Below are positions 35,293-43,682 of a stretch of DNA of 52,264 bases, piece by piece; the stretch's first letter is position 1; every line of letters begins with the position of its first letter. The translations under genes were made by a program, and so were the position numbers. Origin of the DNA: Phycisphaerales bacterium (GTDB lineage Bacteria > Planctomycetota > Phycisphaerae > Phycisphaerales > SM1A02); assembly GCA_029247205.1 (NCBI GenBank), contig JAQWLT010000054.1:1-52264 (forward strand). Direction: 5' to 3'. The notes below the pieces were generated by a model. It was not told where the DNA came from, did no database searches, and saw only the letters and a list, made by a program, of their open reading frames with translations.

Positions 35293-36383
35293 GCCGCATC
35301 ATCATGCTGACTGGGTTTGCGCCAGGGCTCATTTACTTTCGACAGCCACTGCTGCGGGCACTGGTCTCTGCCGGTCACGAGGTCATTGCCGCTGCGCCTG
35401 AGGAGGACGATCGGGTTGAGCCTGCGATGGCCGCCATCGGTGTGGATTGGAGGCCGATCGAATTCGATCGAAACCACATGCGCCCGGTGGGTGACCTTCG
35501 ATTTTTGAGAGAAGTGCGATCAATTCTTCGCACGCTGGCACCGGACAGACTGCTATGCGCGACGGTAAAGCCAAATATCTATGGCGGCTGGGCCGCGCAG
35601 GCCGAGGGCATCCCATCGGCTGCAATGGTCACTGGTCTTGGAACGGTGTTCATGAATGCCGGTTGGCGTCGGCGTATTGCTGCGAGGATGCTTCGGCGAG
35701 CATGTCGTCATCACAGCACTGTATTTGTGCAGAACCCGGAGGACCGTGACGACTTGTTGCAAGCTGGAATCGTCGAGGACAAATCCAAACTCATCATGAC
35801 GCCCGGCGAGGGAATTGATCTTCAGTTGTGGACGCCGCAGCCTCTCCCGGCCGAACCCGTATTTCTGATGCTTGCGAGACTACTGGTGGCGAAGGGGGTG
35901 CGTGAATACATCGAAGCAGCCCAGCTCGTTCGAGCGAAGTTTCCAAACGTCCGAATGCAGCTTGCTGGCATCGAAGACGCTGGCAGTGGGGGCGTGCCGC
36001 TTGCCGAGGTGCGGCAAGCTGAGCGTGCAGGGTTGATCGAGTACCTCGGCTTTGTGAGTGACGTGCCCGCAGCCATTCTTGCGAGCAGTGTGTGCGTTTT
36101 GCCTTCTTGGCATGAAGGCACGCCACACGGCGTGCTGGAGTCGATGGCTATGGGGCGAGCTGTTGTGACGACCGATGTGCGTGGGTGCAACCAAACAGTA
36201 ATTGATGGGCAAACTGGGCTACTGGTTCCAGTTCGCGACGCGCCCGCATTGGCAGCGGCCATGTGCCAACTTGCAGGCGATGCCGATCTTCGAATACGTA
36301 TGGGTTTCGCGAGCAGGCGTCTCGCAGAGGAACGCTTTGATGCTGATATCGTCGCTACGTCCATGATGGACGCCATGCTGTAG
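35289..36383 (+). CDS. glycosyltransferase family 4 (PglA-like)
   Basis: A 364-residue GT-B enzyme. The N-terminal acceptor domain has SRIIMLTGFAPGLIYFRQPL and LLCATVKPNIYGGWAAQAEG, followed by VTGLGTVF; the C-terminal donor domain has VFLMLARLLVAKGVREYIEA and the E-x7-E motif in HEGTPHGVLESMAMG. This layout resembles PglA/WbpG-type transferases that add the second sugar to an undecaprenyl-linked acetamido sugar. The enzyme at 50545 shares the same plan (VKP/AKP, TGLG, QNPxD), so the two appear paralogous. Translation is coupled to the chimeric frame upstream. Confidence 0.88.
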   Translation: MSRIIMLTGFAPGLIYFRQPLLRALVSAGHEVIAAAPEEDDRVEPAMAAIGVDWRPIEFDRNHMRPVGDLRFLREVRSILRTLAPDRLLCATVKPNIYGGWAAQAEGIPSAAMVTGLGTVFMNAGWRRRIAARMLRRACRHHSTVFVQNPEDRDDLLQAGIVEDKSKLIMTPGEGIDLQLWTPQPLPAEPVFLMLARLLVAKGVREYIEAAQLVRAKFPNVRMQLAGIEDAGSGGVPLAEVRQAERAGLIEYLGFVSDVPAAILASSVCVLPSWHEGTPHGVLESMAMGRAVVTTDVRGCNQTVIDGQTGLLVPVRDAPALAAAMCQLAGDADLRIRMGFASRRLAEERFDADIVATSMMDAML

Positions 36384-36390
36384 CGGCCTG

Positions 36391-37602
36391 CTAACCCGCC
36401 AACGTTCCTAGTCTGGCAATTCGTAGGACTTCAAGTACATAAGCCGCGAAGAGGCTGGCAATGCCACCAAGAATGAGGATTGCAATCGTCATGATGATGT
36501 GCTGATCACGAGGCATTGCCCTGTGGAATTGTTCGACAACTGCCAGAGGTTGGTGGATGAGCGTGGCTTGCATCTTTGCCTGAAAGAGGTCACGTGCTGC
36601 TTTGGCATTTTCAACTTTTGTCTGCACAGCCTCCTGTTGGACTGCCAGGTCAGAGATAAAGTTGACAGACTCAAGAACTTGCTGCATCAGCCTTGCGTTG
36701 AGAGATGCTTGCTCCGCTCGACAGGCACCAAGGCGACCCAGAAGTTCTAGCCGCTCAGTAGGTATGCGTTGTTCCAGTTCAAGCCGAATAGTGGCAATGC
36801 GGTCGGCGAGTAACTGTTGCGTCCCAGAAGAGGCATTGTTGGCCGAGTTCAGCGACGCGAGCAACGACTCAAGCGTTGAGTCGAGAGCGATCGCTCGATC
36901 CCCCAGAAACAACTCACGTGCAGTTAGTTGATCGTCAAGTACAGTTTGCTTGGTGATAGCGGCTCTGGTCATGGAAATATTCGTCTCTAAGCGTCCCCGA
37001 AGCGCCGCGACATAATCTGGTTCCGAAATGAGCGAGAGGGCAGTCTCTTGCTTCTCGATAGTGTGAGTGAGGGCCTGCAATGCGGAAGTTTGCTCCACGG
37101 ATGTCACCACCGCGAGCCGCGTCGAGACGGATTGAATTCGCTGCCGCAGGCTATCGGCTAACGATGCGTGCAATTCATCGGTCCCACGAGATGTGCTAAA
37201 CGAGATCGTCACGAGTTCCGGATTCGCCATGCTGTCGTCAGTCGATAACAGCGACATCGACGTGGGTGAAATGTCCACGATCGGTTTCCAGTCACCTTCA
37301 ATGTCTTGGACGGCGCCCGGAATGACGACTTGCTCCATTTGGCTGATGACCATTGCAAAGTCATTACTCCCCGGACTAATGATAATCTCCCAGTTGGAGT
37401 CTGCTTCGCGCATGTAGTACCAGCTAGCTGCGAACAGAGTGAGTAAGAGAAGGGCGAGTTCAATCCATCTCCATCGCCAAATTGGAGCAAGGAGTTTATG
37501 AAGATCGACTGCCTCATTTGATTCGGGGTTGCGGTCAACCACATACACCGGGGGCTGCTGATTTCTAGTGAGTTCATTGGCTGGGTCAGGCATTGTGCTC
37601 AT
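36391..37602 (-). CDS. Wzz-like chain-length determinant/coiled-coil membrane protein
   Basis: About 403 residues with an N-terminal transmembrane segment (about 45-63, WIELALLLLTLFAASWYYM), a long periplasmic helical region rich in Gln/Glu/Ala (about 160-350) and a C-terminal transmembrane segment (about 372-392, IIMTIAILILGGIASLFAAYV). This is the Wzz/PCP layout, which sets polysaccharide chain length. No tyrosine-kinase domain follows, so it is PCP-1-like rather than Wzc-like. The start at 37602 (MSTMPDPANE) overlaps the dehydratase 3' end by 17 bases; ATG 37593 is the alternative. Confidence 0.75.
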   Translation of the reverse strand: MSTMPDPANELTRNQQPPVYVVDRNPESNEAVDLHKLLAPIWRWRWIELALLLLTLFAASWYYMREADSNWEIIISPGSNDFAMVISQMEQVVIPGAVQDIEGDWKPIVDISPTSMSLLSTDDSMANPELVTISFSTSRGTDELHASLADSLRQRIQSVSTRLAVVTSVEQTSALQALTHTIEKQETALSLISEPDYVAALRGRLETNISMTRAAITKQTVLDDQLTARELFLGDRAIALDSTLESLLASLNSANNASSGTQQLLADRIATIRLELEQRIPTERLELLGRLGACRAEQASLNARLMQQVLESVNFISDLAVQQEAVQTKVENAKAARDLFQAKMQATLIHQPLAVVEQFHRAMPRDQHIIMTIAILILGGIASLFAAYVLEVLRIARLGTLAG

Positions 37603-39601
37603 GTTCCTCGTTCGGTCGCAAGGCAGCCGTTTCATTGGCCCAACTCTCGTGGTGGGTATTGGCCCCGTCCGCTTGCCACGCAAGATCGTGAATCTTAGTC
37701 CCTGGTTGGTAGCCCTCAACCGCCTCGTTCAAAATCGATCGAATGCTTGCACAATCGCCTACTGCGCATGCGGCCTGAAGCGACACAAGCCACGATTCAA
37801 GTCGTTCCCATGGTGGAGTGCTCTCATTTCCACGCATGATGCGTGGGTGCGAGGTCCCTCGGACATTATCTCCAATGAGCAGTTCTTCATACAGTTTTTC
37901 GCCCGGCCGAAGCCCCGTATACTGAATGGAAATCATGCCCATCGGGTGGTCATCATCCTGCAGTGTGTGTCCAGAGAGTTGAATCATTCGTTGTGCAAGG
38001 TCGCGAATCTTCATTGGTTCGCCCATGTCCAGCACATAGACTTCTCCTCCCTCCGCCATTGACCCAGCCTGAATAACAAGTTGAACGGCTTCCTCAACGG
38101 TCATGAAGAATCGATTGATATCGGGGTGGGTAACGGTGACCGGTCCGCCCTGTCGAATTTGTTCACGGAAGAGTGGCACGACACTGCCACTGGAACCGAG
38201 CACATTGCCAAATCGCACCATTGAGTATCTGGTCTTGATGTTGCCATGTTGCCGGTGCATGAGCGATTGCAGCACCATCTCGGCCATGCGCTTTGATGCG
38301 CCCATGACATTGGTTGGCCGAACGGCCTTGTCGGTGGAAACCAAAATGAATGTCTCAACGCCACCTTTGAGCGCTGCCTCTGCAGTAACCCATGTGGCAA
38401 TCGTGTTGTTGGCAATACCCTCGGCTACATTCTCTTCAACGATGGGGACGTGCTTGTACGCGGCTGCGTGGTAGACCGTATCAACCTTCCACGACGCGAA
38501 CAGCCGATCGATCAGCACTGAGTTCCCCGCCGACCCGAGAAGTGGCACTAGCGTCGGAAGGTCCACGTGCTCATAATCCATTGTTATTCGTTGGCGAAGT
38601 TCGTGTTCGACGCGATAGAGTGAGAACTCGCTTCGCTCAAGAAGTATCAGTCTGCTGGGTTGTAGCGAAAGAATTTGGCGGCAGAGTTCGCTGCCAATCG
38701 AACCACCAGCACCCGTGACTAAGACGGTCTTGCCGGTGATATTCCGCCGAAGTAGCGCATCGCTTGCTGGGACCGGATCGCGGCCGAGCAAGTCGGCAAT
38801 CGGGACCTCGCGAATATCGTTCTGGGTTTGCTGGCCAGACAGAACCTCACGCATGTGCGGGACTGTCTTTATAGCAATCCCGAGTTGCTCCAGGCGGTCG
38901 ATGACACGTCGGCGTTGTGTTTGCGTCGCTGTTGGCATTGCCAAAATGATGGTGCCAACACGTTTGCGATCCGCGAAGGCGGCAAGTTTCTCAGGCGCGA
39001 TACAGGGGAGTCGCTGCAGCGTACGGCCCCACAACGCGGAGTCATCATCAACAAAGGCCACAGGCGTCCATTGGCGGCTGATGTGCAGGGACTGTGCGAG
39101 TTGAAGGCCGGTATGGCCAGCGCCCCAGATTATCAGACGGTCTGCGTGCCGAGATGTAGTAGCCCCTAGGAAGTGTCGCATACCAAATCGACTGGCGCCG
39201 ATGATGCCTGTGGCGATGAGGAAGAAATTGATCATGACCGCCGCGTGGTACACGCCTTGGTCAAGGAAGAATGTGATCATTGGAATGAGGGCCGAGACTG
39301 CGCCAACACCCACGACGATCTGCATGGCAGCGCGAGACCCCAAGTATCGGATAACTTGCCGGTATAAGCCACAGGCCATGAAAATGGGAACTGATGCGGG
39401 TGGGATGATCAGCCAGTACCAGATTGACCCAAACTCAGAGGGCCACTGCATGTTGCCGGAGTTAAGCGTGATTGCGATCAAGAGTGCTGCAGCGATGACG
39501 ACAACATCAAGGCTCGCCATCAAGGCGAGTTTCGCTTTGCGAGGAATGGCGAGTAGCGCCATTCGCAGTCTGAGGTTGAGTCTTCGTAATCGACGGCGCA
39601 T
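37586..39601 (-). CDS. nucleoside-diphosphate-sugar 4,6-dehydratase (PglF/WbpM/CapD family)
   Basis: Makes the UDP-4-keto-6-deoxy amino sugar used for bacillosamine-type or QuiNAc/FucNAc sugars. The 671-residue product has four N-terminal membrane helices (about 28-130), a first Rossmann domain (LIIWGAGHTGLQLAQSL) and the catalytic SDR domain (VLVTGAGGSIGSELCRQIL). The family-specific active site STDKAVRPTNVMGASKRMAE replaces the Tyr of ordinary SDRs. NRFFMTVEEAVQLV and GLRPGEKLYEELL are further hallmarks. ATG 39601 is preferred to GTG 39610. It is followed on the same strand by the Wzz-like gene. Confidence 0.94.
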   Translation of the reverse strand: MRRRLRRLNLRLRMALLAIPRKAKLALMASLDVVVIAAALLIAITLNSGNMQWPSEFGSIWYWLIIPPASVPIFMACGLYRQVIRYLGSRAAMQIVVGVGAVSALIPMITFFLDQGVYHAAVMINFFLIATGIIGASRFGMRHFLGATTSRHADRLIIWGAGHTGLQLAQSLHISRQWTPVAFVDDDSALWGRTLQRLPCIAPEKLAAFADRKRVGTIILAMPTATQTQRRRVIDRLEQLGIAIKTVPHMREVLSGQQTQNDIREVPIADLLGRDPVPASDALLRRNITGKTVLVTGAGGSIGSELCRQILSLQPSRLILLERSEFSLYRVEHELRQRITMDYEHVDLPTLVPLLGSAGNSVLIDRLFASWKVDTVYHAAAYKHVPIVEENVAEGIANNTIATWVTAEAALKGGVETFILVSTDKAVRPTNVMGASKRMAEMVLQSLMHRQHGNIKTRYSMVRFGNVLGSSGSVVPLFREQIRQGGPVTVTHPDINRFFMTVEEAVQLVIQAGSMAEGGEVYVLDMGEPMKIRDLAQRMIQLSGHTLQDDDHPMGMISIQYTGLRPGEKLYEELLIGDNVRGTSHPRIMRGNESTPPWERLESWLVSLQAACAVGDCASIRSILNEAVEGYQPGTKIHDLAWQADGANTHHESWANETAALRPNEEHEHNA

Positions 39602-39688
39602 GATTGTCACGTCCCTGAATCCCCAGACGATTGCGATATGAGGCAGATGCCCAAATACGAGGGCTGACCAGTATACCTGCGCAGGGCC

Positions 39689-40831
39689 CTATAACAGCGA
39701 ACGTATTGACTCTATAACGTGATCACGCTCAGCAGCTTGAAGATCCGGGAATAACGGCAATGAGAGGCAGCCCCGCCAGATTGCTTCTGCCCCAGGGAAT
39801 GAGGCGGAGTCAAGTTGTAGCCGATCTTTCCAGTATGACATTCGATGGAGTGGCTTGTAGTGAACCGAACAAGACACACCAAGTTCTTGTAGGGCTTCAA
39901 TAAACTCGTTGCGGTGGAGTGTTGGGTGTTGTTCCAGCACAATCCAGAAGAGATGCCATGCATGCGTGGCGTCTGCGCGATCTCCACAACATCGAATTCC
40001 AGCAACATCTTCGAGCGCGTTGCGATAATAGGCTGCAATATTGTGCCGGCGATCGCGGTCACGACAGGCATCAGAAATTTGTGAAAGTCCTAGGGCCGCC
40101 GCGGTATCGGGCATGTTGTATTTGTATCCCGGCGCTACCAAGTCGTATTCCCACTTGGCGGCATCCACGGTGAAGCGACCCCACGCATCCCGATTCATGC
40201 CGTGTAGCCGCATGATTCTTGCGCGTGCGGCGATGTCATCGTCATCCGTCACCAGCATTCCGCCCTCGCCGGTGGTGAGGGTCTTGTTGGCATAGAACGA
40301 GAAACAAGAGACATCAGCAAGCGTGCCGACAGGCTTTTCATTATCTGCCGCGGGGAAGGCGTGTGCTGCGTCGTCGATGAGGCGTACGCCTCGTCGCGTG
40401 CAGCACTTGCGTATCTCTTCCATTTCGCACGGAAGGCCGCCAAAGTGCACCGGCATGCAAACTGAGATCTCCGGGTGTTTATCAAGGGCCGCTTCGACAA
40501 TTTCAGGCGTGAGTAGCGCTGTCATTGGGCATACATCAGCGAGCACGGGATCTGCGCCGAGGTACCGGACAACCTCTGCAGTTGCGGCGAAGGTCATCGT
40601 GGGAACGAGGACGTGATCGCCAGTAGTCACACCAACAGCCTCGAGCGCCAGGTGCAGCGCTGCAGTGCAAGAGTTGACGGCCACGGCGTGTTTTGCGCCT
40701 ACGGCCTCAGCGAACGCTGTTTCAAAAGCCTGAACCTTGGGACCACTGGTCAGCCAACCCGAAGCGACGACTTCATCGACCGCTGCTCGCATTGCGTCGC
40801 TCACACTCAGTCTGAAGAAGGGAACCCGCAT
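39689..40831 (-). CDS. DegT/DnrJ/EryC1/StrS sugar aminotransferase (PglE-like)
   Basis: A PLP enzyme aminating 4-keto sugar nucleotides. The 380-residue product has VPFFRLSVSDAMRAAVDEVV, SGWLTSGPKVQAFE, CTAALHLALEAVG, LIDDAAHAFPA and the PLP lysine in FSFYANKTLTTGEGGML. The C-terminus contains VHYKPLH and LSLPLFPDL, both standard. ATG 40831 (MRVPFF) is chosen because GGAG lies 8 bases upstream; ATG 40837 is also in frame. The first 59 bases overlap the end of the sugar transferase gene in another frame. With the neighbouring dehydratase it would make a UDP-4-amino sugar. Confidence 0.94.
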   Translation of the reverse strand: MRVPFFRLSVSDAMRAAVDEVVASGWLTSGPKVQAFETAFAEAVGAKHAVAVNSCTAALHLALEAVGVTTGDHVLVPTMTFAATAEVVRYLGADPVLADVCPMTALLTPEIVEAALDKHPEISVCMPVHFGGLPCEMEEIRKCCTRRGVRLIDDAAHAFPAADNEKPVGTLADVSCFSFYANKTLTTGEGGMLVTDDDDIAARARIMRLHGMNRDAWGRFTVDAAKWEYDLVAPGYKYNMPDTAAALGLSQISDACRDRDRRHNIAAYYRNALEDVAGIRCCGDRADATHAWHLFWIVLEQHPTLHRNEFIEALQELGVSCSVHYKPLHRMSYWKDRLQLDSASFPGAEAIWRGCLSLPLFPDLQAAERDHVIESIRSLL

Positions 40832-41438
40832 CAACATCACTCCATGGGTGGGAAAGTCCGACGACCGCGCATGCGGTCGATCCAATTACAATGAGGTCCG
40901 ACCAAAGGGTACGCGAGCGAAGGTAATCGGCTGATAGCGCAAGTTTCGCGGGCAGTACCCGATCGCGGTAATACGCCTCTGGGTCATCGCAACCCTCAAG
41001 CAGAGATTGTTCGTGGCGAAACACCAGCGATGCAGGGTCTGTAATGCCTGGCCGAACAGCAAGAACCGGGTTGAATAAGGCCGGGCACCGCTCAACCCAA
41101 TCGGGTACCTCTGGACGCGGGCCGACAATGGACATGTCGCCTCGAATGACATTGATCAACTGCGGCAACTCATCCAGTTTGGCGGCCCGCAGCAGACGCC
41201 CAAGGCCAGTGACTCTCATTGTGGATCCGGCCTGAAAGCCAGGGTCTGACTTGGCGGCAGGTCGCATCGTTCGGAATTTGATCAGCCAGAATATTGTGCC
41301 CGCGTAGCCCACCCGTTTTTGTTTAAACAGCACTGGTCTGCCATCAAGCACGCGAATACATGCCGTTAGAACAAGGAGAATCGGAGTGGCCAAGATCAAG
41401 CATCCAAGCCCCACAATGACATCAATTCCTCGGCTCAT
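40773..41438 (-). CDS. initiating sugar-phosphate transferase (PglC/WcaJ-type)
   Basis: Transfers a sugar-1-phosphate to undecaprenyl phosphate, the first membrane step of glycan assembly. The 221-residue product is of the minimal, PglC-like size: one hydrophobic re-entrant segment (about 6-28, DVIVGLGCLILATPILLVL), KQKRVGYAG, LIKFRTMRP, the catalytic Asp-Glu at 89-90 in KLDELPQLINVIRGDMS and VGPRPEVPDW. The last 20 residues lie in the region shared with the aminotransferase gene and are not conserved-looking. A TACATT box is 9 bases before the ATG, so this is the likely first gene of the PGT > aminotransferase > dehydratase > Wzz run. Confidence 0.93.
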   Translation of the reverse strand: MSRGIDVIVGLGCLILATPILLVLTACIRVLDGRPVLFKQKRVGYAGTIFWLIKFRTMRPAAKSDPGFQAGSTMRVTGLGRLLRAAKLDELPQLINVIRGDMSIVGPRPEVPDWVERCPALFNPVLAVRPGITDPASLVFRHEQSLLEGCDDPEAYYRDRVLPAKLALSADYLRSRTLWSDLIVIGSTACAVVGLSHPWSDVDAGSLLQTECERRNASSGR

Positions 41439-41447
41439 AGATGCGGT

Positions 41448-41453
41448 AATGTA
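41448..41453 (-). promoter_or_regulatory. candidate -10 box (TACATT) of the sugar transferase operon
   Basis: TACATT on the minus strand, 9 bases before the sugar transferase ATG at 41438. No ribosome binding site lies between them. Confidence 0.35.
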
Positions 41454-41623
41454 GCCACGTCCTATAGAGGTCGTAGCGAGAACTCATGTGATGAGGCCTA
41501 TCGCAGTTTATTCACGTTAATTGTTCATTATTGGCCACAAACCACGCATTGATCGCCATATATGAGGCAAAGACGTATCGTAGGGCTGGATAATAGGCCA
41601 CTTCGTCGTACAATTCGATGGGC

Positions 41624-41637
41624 GTTTACCGGTAAAC
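41624..41637. promoter_or_regulatory. perfect 14-base palindrome, candidate operator
   Basis: GTTTACCGGTAAAC is exactly self-complementary and lies about 140 bases before the FG-GAP gene and 185 bases before the divergent sugar transferase gene. Size and symmetry fit a dimeric regulator site. No second copy was noticed elsewhere in the window. Confidence 0.4.
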
Positions 41638-41777
41638 TATCGTAGGTGCCATGACATAGCGGCCTCTTATAGGCTGGGTTGAGGATCTTGGCATTGGCAG
41701 AAGACTCGTAGTTCTGCGGAGCAGGTCATACACTGTTCTTCGCACAGAAACCTTTATTTGAGGCAACAAGCAAACAC

Positions 41778-43397
41778 ATGGCACACCTTCGCACCAACGG
41801 TTTATTTCGAAACGGCTTGATTGCTACTACGGGGGCTCTCGCGTTGGCAACTGCATCGTCAGCTGAGTTCGACCAACTAGTAGGGCAAGCGACAGTGGTC
41901 GATCAAACGGGGTGGTCTGCTACAGATCCACGACCTCTCATATTGGTTTCTGTGTACGCTACCTTTACCGAAGCTACAGACCAGTTGATCTCAGTGTATG
42001 GCGACTCGTTGGTCCCGCTGTCGATTATAACCACAGACAATGACGGCTTCTATCAGTTCAACGCCGCTGGCGCACAGGCGTATAGCGTTTGTAATACCAG
42101 CCAGGGTATTAATACGGCACTTCCATTTAGCTCGCAGACCTCTGATTCATTTGTCACCATTGGCTTTACTTCCAGCGCAGAGGGTAAAGAAATCAACGCT
42201 CTTCAGCACATTGGTGTTGACTTCGCGAGCTTCAATCCACCAAGTGACCCCGCTGAGGTTACGTCGGAAAATGGCGCTTGGTTCTGCACGCCCGATGACT
42301 TTCAGACAGTGGCGGGCAACTTCGGCAACGAGATTCTAATCGGCCAATTCACAGTGGCGGCGGGCGAAACTGTGTCCGGCACTGTCAATCTTCAGTGGCG
42401 TGACTTCCTCGGGAACACGACCTACACTGCGCAGTCCTTTAGTGCTGACGCAGTAGTGGAGTCTGTCCGAGGCGATTTGGATGGAGATGGCTTCGCCGAC
42501 ATCACGCTGCAACGGGATGACAATCAGCGGCTTTGGGCACTCATGGGTTCGGCCATCGGGCTTAGTACTCAGGACCTCGGCTCGCCCAACCTTGCTGGAT
42601 TTACCGCCCTAGGGGTTGGTGATGTTACGGGCAATCAGCGGTCGGACATGGTTATCCAAAGGGATGACAAGCTAGTCCTCGGTTACATGGCATGGAACGG
42701 GTCCAACCTCAAGTACAATTTGATAAAGAAGTCGAATCTGAGTGACTGGACATTTGTCGACCTTGGGGATATCAACGGGGATGGCATCTTGGATCTCGTC
42801 TTCCAGAAGACCAGCGGGAGCAATGCATATCAGCGGATCGGCGCCTACATAATGGGCGGCGCAACGGCTTCTTGGCAGACTTTGCCGCCGAATAGTAGTC
42901 TCGCTAACTGGACTCTACTCGGATGCGCTGACTTGACTGGCGACGGTATCGACGACATCGTCCTGCAGAAGACTTCCGGCGGCAACGCACTTGAGCGTCT
43001 GGGATACTTTCGCTGCACGGCGCCAGGGGGTATCGTGGCGACGTCCTATGTGGCACTGACCGACAACAACCTGACAGGGTGGTCCCACTTCGGCTTCGGA
43101 AACTTCGACAACTCCGCCAATGGCGAGGATGACATTTTCTTCCGAAAGGACACCGATAACAAAATCCGTGCGTACTGGGGTGACTCCGGTAATCGAACTA
43201 CGTACAACACATTCACATTCAATGCATGGGATCTCCTAGGTGGCGCCGCTCTCGATGGCGGCGATGAAGCCGATGTGATCCTCATGCAGAAGATAGGCGG
43301 GAGCGAGTTTGCAACGTTTACCAGAGACGGCGTGAACCTCGACTTCAACTCGGTCAACTCGGGGAACTGGGCTGGCTTCAAAGTCGAAGGCTTTTAG
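41778..43397 (+). CDS. secreted FG-GAP/VCBS beta-propeller protein
   Basis: A 539-residue exported protein with a signal peptide (ALALATASSA, cleavage near residue 29). Residues 30-225 form a beta-rich domain of unknown family containing two cysteines (105, 170). Six repeats of about 50 residues follow, beginning near 232 (GDLDGDGFADI), 281 (GDVTGNQRSDM), 330 (GDINGDGILDL), 384 (ADLTGDGIDDI), 441 and 488. The DxDxDG-like loops of repeats 1, 3 and 4 should bind calcium; repeats 2, 5 and 6 are degenerate. No C-terminal sorting signal is seen. It sits between the initiating transferase and the polymerase, so binding to the surface glycan is possible but not shown. Confidence 0.85.
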   Translation: MAHLRTNGLFRNGLIATTGALALATASSAEFDQLVGQATVVDQTGWSATDPRPLILVSVYATFTEATDQLISVYGDSLVPLSIITTDNDGFYQFNAAGAQAYSVCNTSQGINTALPFSSQTSDSFVTIGFTSSAEGKEINALQHIGVDFASFNPPSDPAEVTSENGAWFCTPDDFQTVAGNFGNEILIGQFTVAAGETVSGTVNLQWRDFLGNTTYTAQSFSADAVVESVRGDLDGDGFADITLQRDDNQRLWALMGSAIGLSTQDLGSPNLAGFTALGVGDVTGNQRSDMVIQRDDKLVLGYMAWNGSNLKYNLIKKSNLSDWTFVDLGDINGDGILDLVFQKTSGSNAYQRIGAYIMGGATASWQTLPPNSSLANWTLLGCADLTGDGIDDIVLQKTSGGNALERLGYFRCTAPGGIVATSYVALTDNNLTGWSHFGFGNFDNSANGEDDIFFRKDTDNKIRAYWGDSGNRTTYNTFTFNAWDLLGGAALDGGDEADVILMQKIGGSEFATFTRDGVNLDFNSVNSGNWAGFKVEGF

Positions 43398-43453
43398 CGT
43401 CTGGTGCGCCTCAGCAAAATCTTGGTCCCCTGACTCAGGGTTCCAACAATGGA

Positions 43454-43493
43454 CAGAAAGGCCATCTGGCGGAGACGCCAGGTGGCCTTTCTG
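43454..43493. terminator. strong hairpin after the FG-GAP gene
   Basis: An 18-base-pair stem (one G-T wobble) closed by a GAGA tetraloop; the arms run CAGAAAGGCCATCTGGCG and CGCCAGGTGGCCTTTCTG. It lies 57 bases after the FG-GAP stop. There is no U-run beyond the stem, but the 3' arm ends in CCTTTCT. Likely a terminator or 3'-end stabiliser of the FG-GAP message. Confidence 0.7.
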
Positions 43494-43508
43494 CATGTTG
43501 CGATGACT

Positions 43509-43531
43509 TCACCAAGATTACCCATTGGTGA
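43509..43531. repeat. small inverted repeat (hairpin)
   Basis: TCACCAA and TTGGTGA form a perfect 7-base-pair stem around a 9-base loop, just downstream of the strong hairpin. It may be part of the same transcript end or of the leader of the polymerase gene. Confidence 0.35.
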
Positions 43532-43682
43532 GTGATCGGGTTCTTACGTGTTGCGCCGAGATTGATTGGCGAACTATCTCACTGAGGACCTGGCTCTTGC
43601 TGATCAACACCCTACTTGTGTGCACCAATTGCAGGGCCACTCTGCTAATATTGGTCGATCCTGAGCATGTGCGAGCCTCCAA

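Larger units (their letters stand above)
41439..41777. other. 339-base divergent promoter region
   Basis: The gap between the sugar transferase gene (minus) and the FG-GAP protein gene (plus). It contains a minus-strand TACATT box, an AT-rich stretch around 41511-41537, the perfect palindrome at 41624-41637 and a small GCCT/AGGC hairpin near 41673-41685. No coding frame is convincing. Confidence 0.5.
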
